From: CAVXJN01 sp963762165
GTDB lineage: Bacteria > Pseudomonadota > Gammaproteobacteria > JASBUN01
Assembly (NCBI GenBank): GCA_963762165.1
Contig: CAVXJN010000001.1
Coordinates: 496,001 to 560,000 of the forward strand
Reading direction: 5' to 3'
DNA length: 64,000 bases
The translations under genes and the position numbers were made by a program. Below, in pieces: positions 27,466 to 37,099 of the stretch. The number at the start of each line of letters is the position of its first letter. Position 1 is the stretch's first letter. The notes beneath the pieces were generated by a model. It had not been told where the DNA came from, did not search any database, and saw only the letters and a program-made list of their open reading frames with translations.

Positions 27466-27891
27466 ATGCAAATATTCGAAGGAATCTCTCCGCGTTCCGT
27501 GATCCCTGCGCTGGCTTGGATGGCGCTGATATTCGGACTTTCTTCCATACCCGGCGTTGTCCATCCGGACGACAATCAGATCTACAGCCTGTTCGTCTGG
27601 CTGCCGCCGGATCTGCAAAATCTGCTGCATGTGCCGGTGTTTGCGATCTTGGCCTGGTTGTGGCAACGCGGCTTCCGGCAAAGCCCCGCGCACCCGGCAC
27701 AGTTGGACGCGCTGGCGGTCATGCTTACGGTAGGTTATGGGGTTTTGGACGAATGGCACCAGGCTTTCGTGCCGGGACGCTATGCCAGCCTCACCGACGT
27801 CGCGCTCGACGGGACGGGCGCTGTACTGGGCGTGTTGGCTGGGCGCTGGTTAGTCAAGCGCTGGGCCGCCAGATTAGCGGACCAGCGGTAA
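27466..27891 (+). CDS. VanZ-like family membrane protein
   Basis: 141 residues with four hydrophobic segments and the VanZ-like pattern: PALAWMALIFGLSSIPG near the start, LLHVPVFAILAWL, and GYGVLDEWHQAFVPGRYAS with DVALDGTGAVLG. Family members sit in the inner membrane, and their biochemical role is mostly unknown (VanZ itself gives teicoplanin resistance). The end converges with the PEP-CTERM gene 10 bp away. A second VanZ-like domain occurs at the start of the ligase fusion at 34-36 kb, so both may serve the envelope-polysaccharide system (inference). Confidence 0.75.
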   Translation: MQIFEGISPRSVIPALAWMALIFGLSSIPGVVHPDDNQIYSLFVWLPPDLQNLLHVPVFAILAWLWQRGFRQSPAHPAQLDALAVMLTVGYGVLDEWHQAFVPGRYASLTDVALDGTGAVLGVLAGRWLVKRWAARLADQR

Positions 27892-27901
27892 TGGACCAGG
27901 A

Positions 27902-28699
27902 TCAGTTGGCTCGCAAGCCGCGCCACCCCAATCCCAACGCGACCAGCGCCAGCAACGAAAGCACCGATGGTTCGGGTACGCTGTATTGGGCATCGTGGGA
28001 AAACGGTGCATTGGCGTAGATTTGGTTCGATAAGTCACCCGGCGCGAGTGGATTGCCGTTGCTGTCGGTCGTTTTCAGCTTACCGTCACCGACTACCGTG
28101 AAAAGATCCATGTGCACCCCGCCGACGCCGGCTTCCAAGCTGTTGACGGTTACGTCGAACAACTCGGTGTATCCGCTTCCGCTGCCCGTCTGACCCGGCT
28201 GGGTATCGTAAATGGTGCCCGGCAAGCCATCGAAATTGAATTCGTACACGTAAAAATAGGTGTCGTAGATGCTGTGCGACGGCAGGTCGTCAGTGCTGTT
28301 GCCGGAGTCAGGATCCGGGGGGCTGCCGAAACCCTGCTGAACCAGCGTCAACGGGCCGGAATCCCCGATCACACTCAACGCAAACGGCGTCGTCGAAGTG
28401 GTGCTGGGCACTGCCGAAAATACCAAGTACGCCGTGCGATCCTGATTATCAGTTTGGGAATCGGAAGGACCGGTGTCCTTGTAAAACGCGTCGCCGCCCG
28501 TCGCCCCGACGGCATTGGCATAGGCCGCCAGGGTAAACGAGCTATCGCCCGTGTACCAAGTGTCGTCACCGCTGGCGACGTAATTCCAACCGCTCGAGCT
28601 GCCGGGCCCCAACTGCAGTGATGGCAAAGCCCAAACATTCGAAGTCAAAAGCAACGATAGCCCGATGACTTGGGCCGCAGTCGAATAGAACCTTTTCAT
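27902..28699 (-). CDS. PEP-CTERM sorting domain protein (choice-of-anchor N type)
   Basis: 265 residues: a signal peptide (FYSTAAQVIGLSLLLTSNVWA), a beta-rich mature domain starting LPSLQLGPGSSSGWNYV, and the sorting signal VPEPSVLSLLALVALGLGWR with a basic tail GLRAN. Exosortase is expected to cut after the VPEP motif and hand the protein to the cell surface. The domain resembles the 'choice-of-anchor N' group (from memory). It is the only PEP-CTERM substrate visible in the window and lies at the edge of the XrtA locus. A candidate sigma-54 promoter stands 85 bp upstream. Confidence 0.88.
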   Translation of the reverse strand: MKRFYSTAAQVIGLSLLLTSNVWALPSLQLGPGSSSGWNYVASGDDTWYTGDSSFTLAAYANAVGATGGDAFYKDTGPSDSQTDNQDRTAYLVFSAVPSTTSTTPFALSVIGDSGPLTLVQQGFGSPPDPDSGNSTDDLPSHSIYDTYFYVYEFNFDGLPGTIYDTQPGQTGSGSGYTELFDVTVNSLEAGVGGVHMDLFTVVGDGKLKTTDSNGNPLAPGDLSNQIYANAPFSHDAQYSVPEPSVLSLLALVALGLGWRGLRAN

Positions 28700-28783
28700 T
28701 TGCTTCCCCGTGCGCGTCTGGCGATGCGCGTCCCGATCATTACTGAGCCTCTTTGACGGCTCTTGGTTTGTAACGGAAACTGC

Positions 28784-28799
28784 TACAAGAATCAGGCCA
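28784..28799 (-). promoter_or_regulatory. Candidate sigma-54 (-24/-12) promoter of the PEP-CTERM gene
   Basis: TGGCCTGATTCTTGTA on the minus strand fits TGGC-N3-N4-TTGnA with correct -24/-12 spacing; the -12 element has GT instead of GC. XrtA-type PEP-CTERM genes are often under PrsK/PrsR control with sigma-54 promoters (established knowledge), which makes the site plausible. No enhancer site was identified. Confidence 0.4.
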
Positions 28800-28909
28800 A
28801 AATCAATAAATCCATACGAAACTTAACCTTATGAAAATTAGAGCATAGCGGCTGTAAGGAAAATTGACGCGGCGCGCAACCGGAGCGCGGGCAAAGCTTT
28901 CGGGCGACC

Positions 28910-31725
28910 CTATTTGTTCTCGAGGCGACGCAGCATCGCCTCGGCCTGGGTCTTTTCGGGAAATTCAGGGTCCGTGTACAAAATCTGCTTCACGTGCCGG
29001 CGGGCTGCATCGAAATCTCCCACCTGTTCCAGCGCTTGCGCCACATGGAAACGGATGCCCGATTCCTGGGGGGCTTTCAGGAGCGCCTCCTGCAGCAGGC
29101 CAAGTCCCGACTGCGGATCACCCTGCTTGAACATGATCCAACCATAGGTATCGATGACGGCCGGGTTCTGAGGGGCCTGGCCATATGCTTTCTCCGCCCA
29201 CGTCAGCGCTTTCTTAGGGTCGCGATCGATGTAGGCCCAGGCGAGGTTGTTCATCACATCCGCGCGCTCGGGCGCGGCCTTCAATACCAGTTCGTACTCC
29301 CGCACCGCATCGTCGAACGCGCCGTCGACCTGATAGGACTTTGCCAACAGAACGCGCGTTTCGATGTCCTGTGGATGCCCGGCGAGCCATGTCTTCAAAC
29401 TCTGATACGCTCGTTGGTTGTCCCCACTCTGACGTTGGGCGGTAAAGCGCTTGCGGGCCAGGCGCGCGCTGGGAGCACGCTGGTACGCCTGCCCGAAAGC
29501 GTCGGCGGCTGGACCGGAAGCACCCGCCGCCGTTCGCAGGTCGCCCTCCAATTCAAACCCGGCCGAATGCTCCGGGTGATCCTGTTGGACTTCCTTGGCA
29601 ATCTCCAACGCCCGCTCCCGATTGCCGGCGCGTGCTTCGAGCGCTCCCAGTCCAATGCGCGCCTGCAAATACCCCGGATTAAGTTTCAGTGCGGTTTCCA
29701 ACTGTTGCCGCGCGCCTCCCACATCGCCATAACTGGCCAAGGCATCGGCGTACAATGCGTGCCCCTCGGCCACGTCGGGTTCGACCTGCACCAGGTGCCG
29801 GAAAGTGCCTACCGCGCGTTTGATCAGGCTTGCGCCTTGCTCCGCGATACCCAGTGCACGCAGGACCTTGGGCTCATTAGGATGCGATCGCGCCATCTCC
29901 TGCGCCAAATCCAGCGCAGCCTGCGTGTCTCCCTGCTTAAGGCGGTATTCGTATAGCTGCATGCGCGGCGCCAATGCCCCCGGATTGGCCTTTCTGGCCT
30001 TCTCCAGCCACTGCACCATTTTTTCCGCATCCCCTTCGCGCCGGGCGAGTTCCGCCAAACCCTGCAGCGCTCCGGTGTGATCTGGCCGATGCTCAAGTAT
30101 TCCGTCGTAATAGGAACGGGCCGCATCCAGATTCGACGCTTGTATTGCGAGCGCGGCGAGGTTCATGGCCGCCAGAGCGAAATCGGGCGCCTTCTTCAAT
30201 GCCTGGTGAAACTGTTCCTCGGCTTTTGCGCGATTGCTCAATCCCAAATACGCGACGCCCGCCAAATTGTATCCGACGGGATTGTCAGGCGCCTGGCCCT
30301 GTAGACGCATGGCTTCATCCAGCGCTTCTTGGTACGACTTCTGCGTCAGCAGCAGCTGCGTGCGCATGATCGAAGCCTGCACCGGGTCGGCGCCGAGCTT
30401 GATGGATTCACGCAACTGCTTATCGGCAGCTTCGGTCGCGTCCGACACCAGCAAGCTCACGAACAATTCCTGGCGCGCGTCGGCTGCTTTGGGATTCAGT
30501 TCGACTGCCTTGCCGTAATGTGCCGCGGCCCGGTTGGCATCTCCCATGCGCATGTAGGTTTCCCCTGCCAGCGACTGCAACTGGACATCGGACGCGTGAT
30601 CCTGCAGCGCCGGCTCGAGGGCTTTGAGCGCCTTGTCGGGTTGCCCCAGCTTCAAATAGCTCGCGATCAAAAGTTTGCGCGCTGGCAATTGGTCGGGCCG
30701 GGCCGCTAGGTATCGCGACAGATGATCCGCGGCGTCGGCGAAGTTGCCGTCCGCATATTCAATACCACCGAGCAGCATATGACTGGGAAGATGGCCCGGC
30801 ATAACGGCCAATGCGACCTTCAAGGAGGCCTTTGCTTCGTCGCGCTTGCCGGCCCGGTAGGCGAGTTCGCCGCGCAGGTAATTGCCGACCGGATGATTCG
30901 GCCAGTTGTGCAGCACCAAGCTGATGTGCTTTCCGGCATCATCCAGATGGTCCTGGTCGAGCAACACTGCCGCCAGACCCAGATGGGCTAGCGTATTTTC
31001 CGGGCGGCGCTGCAGCACGTGCTCGAACGCATTTGACGCTTGTGCATATTGATTGCGCACCCGGGCGAGCTCCCCGGCAACCAAAAGATTGTCGACGTTG
31101 TTCGGATCGCGCGCTGTCACAAATTCGACATGGCCTCGAGCGGAATCCAATTCCCTGTTTTTCAGGTCCAGCCGCGCCGACCCGATGTGGCCTTCAATGG
31201 AATTCGGGTCCATTTTCAGCGCCGTAGCAAATGCTTCCTCGGCTTTGTCGTCGTGCCCCAGACTCAATTCCGCAATACCGCGCTAAGGCGATAACGTTCG
31301 CCTGCCCCGCCTTGGGCATGCTCTCGTCGTTGTGCACATGGTCGAGCACACCTTTATAGTTTTGTTGCTGCAAATACGCGTGAGCGGTCAAGTGCGAGCA
31401 CCTGCGCATGATCTGCTCCCATCAGATCCGCCCGCTCGAGTTCCGCAAGGCCGATTCGGGGTGCTCCAGCTCCACATAGGCTCTGGACAGCAACAACAAG
31501 CCGCCGAGCGTTGTCCGGATCGCTTGGAGTGCGTTCTTGACCTCGATCTCCGCAGCGCGCGGTTTACCGGCTTCCAGATCAGTTCGGCCTGGCGCAACAA
31601 TGTCTCAAGACTTGATGCCGCCAACTTGCAAACGCCGCCATGCCCAGTACTAGCAGCGCAACTGACCGCAACGTGCAACGTGCGCGTTTGCCGAGGCTGG
31701 CCGTCGAATAACGTGCGATGTCCAT
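28910..31725 (-). CDS. prsT: PEP-CTERM system TPR-repeat lipoprotein PrsT, frameshifted near its start
   Basis: From 31267 down to 28910 one open frame gives about 785 residues of tandem tetratricopeptide repeats (for example ANRAAAHYGKAVELNPKAAD; ALTWAEKAYGQAPQNPAVID). The rest of the N-terminus lies in other frames up to the ATG at 31725. It has a lipoprotein-type signal (RSVALLVLGMAAFAS then a Cys in the next frame) and pieces such as GKPRAAEIEVKNAL and HAYLQQQNYKGVLDHVHNDE. At least four indels between 31290 and 31640 break it. The reconstructed length of about 938 residues fits PrsT of exosortase A loci. PrsT is thought to act in export or assembly of the polysaccharide or PEP-CTERM proteins. 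Its ATG lies 4 bp after the protease stop. Confidence 0.85.
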
Positions 31726-31729
31726 AAAG

Positions 31730-32506
31730 CTATTGCCCTCTAGTTTTTTCGCGTTGCAGCAGTTCGAGCACGTATCGCACCGGGATTGCGTAGGCGATGC
31801 CGCTTGGCTTTTGCAACACGTTTTCACGCGTCTCTTTGACAAATACCATATTAACGACACCAACTACGCGGCCGGTTCCCTGCTCATACAGCGGGCTGCC
31901 GCTATTACCCGGGTAGGCGGTGGCATCGAGCTGAAGCACATCGTACGGATGTCGGAGCCGGGCGATCACTTCTGCCGTCAATTGGCCACCGGTGTCTTTC
32001 GGCGCAACTATCGGCGTAATCGCGGAAACCATTGCGCGGTGCGTCACTGGATATAAGCCTAATACCGCACCAAGCGGAAAACCGGTGAACGCCAACACGG
32101 ATCCTTCTCGCGCCAATTTATCCGCTCCGATCTGCAATGCAGGAAGAGGATCTCCGCTGATTTTCAATAAAGCCAGATCGTGCTGTGGATCGACTTCCAC
32201 TTGTTTTGCGCTGCGCACCTGCGGTTGCGGCCCCCGACCCACGAAAACTCTTAAGTTTTCCCGATTCGTGTCATCAAGCTGCTTCTCTACCACGTGCGCG
32301 TTGGTAATGACGTGGCGGCCGTCGTCGACCACGAACCCGGTCCCAAACATTGCCATTCGCGGCGTGCGGTTCAACTGAACGGACCCGATGCCGACGATAC
32401 TCGGTCGCACCCGGTCGATGGTATCCGGCAATTCCGCACTCCATGCCGATACGCACAAAAAACCTAGCAGTAATACAGAACATAATCCCCACCGAGATAT
32501 CAGCAT
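31730..32506 (-). CDS. Trypsin-like serine protease, periplasmic
   Basis: 258 residues with a signal peptide (WGLCSVLLLGFLCVSAWSAE) and a chymotrypsin/DegP-type fold. The catalytic triad is complete: His in TNAHVVEK, Asp in HDLALLK, Ser in YPGNSGSPLY. No PDZ domain follows, unlike DegP/DegQ. The ATG at 32506 is chosen; a GTG seven codons earlier is possible. It stands between the O-antigen-ligase gene and prsT with gaps of 44 and 4 bp, so the three are likely one operon. A protease so tightly linked to the PEP-CTERM machinery may process surface proteins (inference). Confidence 0.85.
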   Translation of the reverse strand: MLISRWGLCSVLLLGFLCVSAWSAELPDTIDRVRPSIVGIGSVQLNRTPRMAMFGTGFVVDDGRHVITNAHVVEKQLDDTNRENLRVFVGRGPQPQVRSAKQVEVDPQHDLALLKISGDPLPALQIGADKLAREGSVLAFTGFPLGAVLGLYPVTHRAMVSAITPIVAPKDTGGQLTAEVIARLRHPYDVLQLDATAYPGNSGSPLYEQGTGRVVGVVNMVFVKETRENVLQKPSGIAYAIPVRYVLELLQREKTRGQ

Positions 32507-32550
32507 ACCGCGCACACTCCTGCACACACGTAACGATAATCAGTAAACCC

Positions 32551-34104
32551 TTATCCAAGCCTACGTCCCTGAATTACGGGAGGCCTTTTGCTCACTATGC
32601 CGTAATCGCTTCGCAAAATGCTGTAGATCACCAGCAAATAAAACCACAGCATCAGCTTCGGGTCGTCCATGACGCTGCTGAATACCCCCATTGCCAGCCA
32701 AGCCCCCAAAGACGAGAGCACGGCGATCGATACCAGATCTCCGCGTCGCGCCGCAGGAATCAAATGCGCGATTTGATAAAGGATCACTGCCGCAATCGTC
32801 AGCACTCCGAACCAGCCTTGATCAAAATAGACCTGTAACCAAAAATTCTTCGCGTGCCATGCCAAATGATCGTCCACGGTAAAAAACCAGCGAGCGTTTG
32901 CCCGTTCGAAATCGCCATTCTCGATCAACTTTCCCGGTAGCAATTTCACGTTATCAAGATCGATCAATCCTCCGCCTTCGGCATTGAACGACAGCTCGAC
33001 GGGCCGTCGAAAGCCATGCACGAGCTCACCCACCGCTCCCGTATAGATAGGCATACGGATATGCGCCCACTCACCTGAACTGCTGGGCCGCCAGTGCAGA
33101 TTCTGGCATCGACTAGACTGGGTCACATCCTTTTCACACAAGTGCACACCAACCCCGGTTCCGGTGGGGACACGGGCATCGAACTCGAGAACATAGTGGT
33201 GGTCGGGAAACGTGTCGACGCGTTGGCCGAAGAACATTAGATCGCTGCCGCCGAAGCGCAAAAATCGGTTGCCTCCGTGAGCAATGAAGCGATAGTTCGC
33301 GATGGGACGAGCCTGTGGATTTTCGAGCAGGTAGGTCCGAGGAAACGTTCCCGCGCCTACCCCAACTAAGGACTGCACCCAATTCGTGGAAACGAGGGCC
33401 GCTACGTCGCTCCAGTGCTCTGCCCGGATGTTCCAATCCTTCCGCACCTGCTGAAACCGCTCATTTAAATATCCGTGCCCACTGGCAAGCAGAGCAGCGC
33501 CCGTAACGGCGGCGAGGACCAGCATCGCCCACTTCAAGCGGCGGCTAAAGCCCCAGGCCAACACTAGTAAACCAGCGAATACTGCCAGTTCCACCAGCAG
33601 CGCGGCGAACGCGCTCCGCGCGAAAGTAACCAATAGGGAGTACACTCCCAGTGCTAGCACGATTGTGGTAGCAACAAAACGCAGCAACGGCGCCCTGGCG
33701 CTCAACGCCCACACCAACGCCAGAGGCATCGTCAGTACAAGGTAGGTTTCCACCGGAGAACCACCAATTTGCAAGCTTGAGAACGTGCCACTGACTCGAT
33801 AGTGGGTTACGAAGTCGAACACCCCTGGAAACAGAAACCGCTCCCACACTACCGTCGCTGAGAACGCCACCAGCCCAAGAGCAGCGCCAGAGATCCAGAG
33901 GCGTTCAAACGTGGTTGGACTCACGCGCAGCCAGCGATTCATCAACCAACCGATCGCCAGCGCTTCAAAAAAGCCTTTCACTGAGCGCAATGCATTGAAA
34001 TTGCTGAAATAGCTATCGAGGGAAGTGCTGGCGGCAAAGTCCAATGGCATCAGCCCCCGGAATAATGCAATGCAGTAGGACAGCGTCACGAGACACAGCA
34101 GCAC
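32551..34104 (-). CDS. O-antigen ligase/polymerase domain with periplasmic insertion (C-part of fusion)
   Basis: 517 residues with about ten transmembrane segments and a large periplasmic stretch (about 270-450). The membrane core resembles the Wzy_C/O-antigen ligase family (LLVTFARSAFAALLVELAVF; NWVQSLVGVGAGTFP; FWLQVYFDQGWFGVLTI). The periplasmic stretch contains a beta-sandwich-like segment (HYVLEFDARVPTGTGVGVHL; VELSFNAEGGGLIDLDNVKL; LIENGDFERANARWFF) that resembles carbohydrate-binding modules. The upstream VanZ-like gene overlaps it in another frame. Adding one C to CCC near 34125 joins both into a chain of about 1085 residues, so they are probably one protein. Confidence 0.8.
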   Translation of the reverse strand: MLLCLVTLSYCIALFRGLMPLDFAASTSLDSYFSNFNALRSVKGFFEALAIGWLMNRWLRVSPTTFERLWISGAALGLVAFSATVVWERFLFPGVFDFVTHYRVSGTFSSLQIGGSPVETYLVLTMPLALVWALSARAPLLRFVATTIVLALGVYSLLVTFARSAFAALLVELAVFAGLLVLAWGFSRRLKWAMLVLAAVTGAALLASGHGYLNERFQQVRKDWNIRAEHWSDVAALVSTNWVQSLVGVGAGTFPRTYLLENPQARPIANYRFIAHGGNRFLRFGGSDLMFFGQRVDTFPDHHYVLEFDARVPTGTGVGVHLCEKDVTQSSRCQNLHWRPSSSGEWAHIRMPIYTGAVGELVHGFRRPVELSFNAEGGGLIDLDNVKLLPGKLIENGDFERANARWFFTVDDHLAWHAKNFWLQVYFDQGWFGVLTIAAVILYQIAHLIPAARRGDLVSIAVLSSLGAWLAMGVFSSVMDDPKLMLWFYLLVIYSILRSDYGIVSKRPPVIQGRRLG

Positions 34105-35804
34105 GACCCACCCGCGACTCCGCTTGGGCGTGGTGTCAACCGAGGGCGGAACCGGAGCCCCGCCACGACCCAGGTTATTAGCAGCACCAGATCGAACTCG
34201 TTAAACAGAACACGTCCGCTCCAAGGTGCGAAATCGACGACCGGCAACAAGAGCGGCAAGGATACCGCCCACCAGTCTGGCCGCAGCCACAGCACACAGG
34301 CATAGGTCACTAGCCCGAGCAGCAAGGGTGCTGGATCAATCGGCCAAGCCAGCGCCATCCATGCGACGGACACTCCCACGAACACAACCGCTACCGCGGC
34401 GACCGGGGCCCAGCGTATCGGCCAATCGCGCGCTTGGTGCGCAGCGGATCCGACCGGCTGTTGGCGCGACGCGCCGCCAACAACCAGATCGAAGCCGCGG
34501 AAGGTCAACCAAGCGGCACCGAACGCAATCAGGAGATCCGTGGGATCCGGGCGTCGCGCCTGCACGAACAATTTTCCCGTCTCGATTAACAGCGCCAATA
34601 CGGTCGCGATAGCACCCGCCCTGACCGCCGTCAGGCGAGTTGCCCCTCCTGCCCACCGCCAAACCCAGAAGGCGCCCCCGACCGGGGCATACATTAGCGC
34701 CACCGCCATCAAGCTCACGATGGCGGCCGTCTCGCTGGTGTAATAATGGTAATAAAACGGCGTCCAGTGGACGCGCCCGAGTTCAACGATTGCGCTATTG
34801 AGCCCCCGCCATGGCGCGGCGAACCAAGCATTCACCGCCACCAGCAGAGTCAGATAGCACGGAGTCACGAGCACGAGTAACGGGCGCACGATCCGCCGCG
34901 ATACGGCTGGCGAGGCGTTTTGCAATCGCGCCGCCAAATGGAATCCAAGCGCCACCCCCAGGGCACGCGTCAGCACAGAAGCACCCTGAGAAACACCCGA
35001 CACGAGCAACAGCTGCGCGCCTTCTATCAAGATTCCGAGACCCAACCCGGATAGTAGCGCCCCACCCAATCCGAATCGGTTGTTACGGCGCGCCCAGAAT
35101 TGCAGCAACACTCCCAACGGCACCGCAGCAACCACCTCAGCCGTCAACTTCGCAATGCAGGGGACGAACGACGCACATCTTCCCGCAACCAACAGGCCGT
35201 AGGTATCGGTGGCCGCCAACTTCGCCGCAAGTTCGTCTCCTCCCAAGAGAAAGTCGTACGGGAACAAACTAAGCCCTAGGTAGGTGGCCGTGTATAAAAT
35301 CACACCCGCCCTCACCGTAGATCCGCCGCCGACCGCAGTCCGGCGTAACAGCTCGAACACACGAGTACCAAACAGTCGATAGCCCGCTACACCAATAACT
35401 CCGCCCGCAGCCTCGGCAATGACATCATTCAGGGAAACGGTGCGGCCAGGGGCATAGACCTGAAGGAACTCAACTGCCAAGGCGATAATGAGAGAAATGG
35501 ATATGCTGGTAAGCGCCGCGCCTGGGCGAGTCTGAGTTTCCGAAAAATGGTCGCCCCTCGCGAACATCGCGCGAATCAAGAACCCAATTGGGATATATAG
35601 GATGAGGTTGGCGACCCAATCGGCGCGTTCGCCCATGTTTAGGTGCAAGTAGCGCATATGAAGGAAATGCGCCCATGCTTCGGATAGGCTCAGGTCCTGG
35701 AAAACGAATGGCACAAAACTGCCATAGACCACAAACGCGAGGTAAAGCCACGCTGCCGCGGTCACGGAATACGCGGGCCGCCCATTGCTCTCAGCTAGCC
35801 CCAT
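34086..35804 (-). CDS. VanZ-like membrane protein (N-part of VanZ/O-antigen-ligase fusion)
   Basis: 572 residues, about 14 hydrophobic segments. A VanZ-like domain opens the chain (RADWVANLILYIPIGFLIRA; VEFLQVYAPGRTVSLNDVIA). A second, weaker VanZ-like copy follows in the middle (EVVAAVPLGVLLQFWARRNN; GAQLLLVSGVSQGAS). The end (LLPVVDFAPWSGRVLFNEFD) is the start of the ligase region, which continues in another frame after 34125. The last 20 residues of this frame are therefore artefactual. It is the first gene of a minus-strand group leading to the protease and prsT. Confidence 0.78.
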   Translation of the reverse strand: MGLAESNGRPAYSVTAAAWLYLAFVVYGSFVPFVFQDLSLSEAWAHFLHMRYLHLNMGERADWVANLILYIPIGFLIRAMFARGDHFSETQTRPGAALTSISISLIIALAVEFLQVYAPGRTVSLNDVIAEAAGGVIGVAGYRLFGTRVFELLRRTAVGGGSTVRAGVILYTATYLGLSLFPYDFLLGGDELAAKLAATDTYGLLVAGRCASFVPCIAKLTAEVVAAVPLGVLLQFWARRNNRFGLGGALLSGLGLGILIEGAQLLLVSGVSQGASVLTRALGVALGFHLAARLQNASPAVSRRIVRPLLVLVTPCYLTLLVAVNAWFAAPWRGLNSAIVELGRVHWTPFYYHYYTSETAAIVSLMAVALMYAPVGGAFWVWRWAGGATRLTAVRAGAIATVLALLIETGKLFVQARRPDPTDLLIAFGAAWLTFRGFDLVVGGASRQQPVGSAAHQARDWPIRWAPVAAVAVVFVGVSVAWMALAWPIDPAPLLLGLVTYACVLWLRPDWWAVSLPLLLPVVDFAPWSGRVLFNEFDLVLLITWVVAGLRFRPRLTPRPSGVAGGSCCCVS

Positions 35805-35897
35805 AAATCGGTTAGTCGCGCCCTGTCGGTCGTGCCCGTAAATCCGATGATCGGACCATACTCCGAGCCCGGACCCACCTGCGCTGCATCCCCTTGC

Positions 35898-36889
35898 TCA
35901 AGCCGTCGCCTCATCTTGAGAATCGGCATAGACACCCCCCAGGGGCGAGTCTTCGACCACTGCCAAGACCCGACGAATCTCGTCCCGGCTCAACTCTTCC
36001 CGCCATTTGTTGGCCGCGCGCAGTGGATCTTTGTAAACGCTGTAATAGGATTCTCGTTCACTGGCAGTGCTGGCTCCGACAAATCGCGCAGTCTGGTCCG
36101 ACCATCGCAAACCGGCAAACCCGAACATTGTTCGTGTTCCCGCTTCGGGGTTGCGACACACATCCTCGTAACGAATACTCATGTAGTTACCCGCATCTTG
36201 GTTGCACTCCATCGCGTACTCGTTGAACAGCAGCCACCGCCAAGCCAAGCGCTCTATTGGACGCATATTTTGAAGTCCGCCAAGCGTCAGTCCACGCCGG
36301 CGCGCTTGATTGCGTTTCCAGCAAATGCTCGTAAACCCCGTAATCTTCGCTACTCTGCAGCCGTTCGGAGAATTTATCTTTGGCTTCTCCGCGCTTGACC
36401 GACGCGACATAACCACAGGGATGGCGCAAAATGTGGATGCAGCGTGCTGCTGGAAACAGCTGCGCAAACAACCCGAGGCGCCCGATCGATTCAATCGATT
36501 TCCAGACCAGAACCGGCGTCTCTCCCTTCGGCTTCGGCAACGGCACGGGGAACTCGCCGATCACTTTTGCCGCCGCCTTAGCGGCTCGCACTGCGAACAG
36601 CTGCAGATAGTGATCGAACCAAGAATAATATCGCTTCTTGAACACCGGCAACGTCGCGCTAACTTTAACGTCACGCATGTGCGGCAAGCTCTCGACGAAG
36701 GCGCTGCCCATATCCGCGGAAGCGCTCGGCCTGATCGGGCTGGGCAAGTAAAGGCATGGCATTCAAACGTCCCCACGCGTCCGGCTCATGCCGGTACAGG
36801 GTCTCCGGATGGCTGTCGAAAATTTTGCCCAGCCAAGTGGTGCCGGAGCGCGGCATGCCAAACACTAAAACGAGACGATCGTTTACCAC
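35898..36889 (-). CDS. PAPS-dependent sulfotransferase, frameshifted
   Basis: Transfers sulfate from PAPS to an acceptor, here probably a sugar. The 5'-phosphosulfate loop is visible (VFGMPRSGTTWLGKIFDSHP), as is the 3'-phosphate site (HILRHPCGYVASVKRG). The frame breaks near 36715 and 36280, and the last part (MSIRYEDVCRNPEAGTRTMF; KWREELSRDEIRRVLAVVED) is the normal sulfotransferase end. A GTG start at 36889 is taken because AGAGG stands seven bases before it. It is divergent from the GNAT gene. It is one of three sulfotransferases in this locus. Confidence 0.8.
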
Positions 36890-37099
36890 TACGCGACCTC
36901 TATTTGCTATTATCACTTTGCAGCAGAGCCAGAAATCCGAGCCTGCGATTGTCGAGATAACTGAATCTAACCGAAACACACCTATCGCCCAATTTCATGA
37001 ATCCGCATCCCGACGGTCGACTGCCAGCGGGCCGTCATTTGGCACGCCGAACAGGATTTTCTCTCATGCCGAGACCGATGGAACCACCTTGCCTCGTGA

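Noticed and set aside
28864..29130. 88-codon plus-strand frame overlapping the end of prsT
   Set aside because: Composition and position fit a shadow of prsT; no ribosome site.
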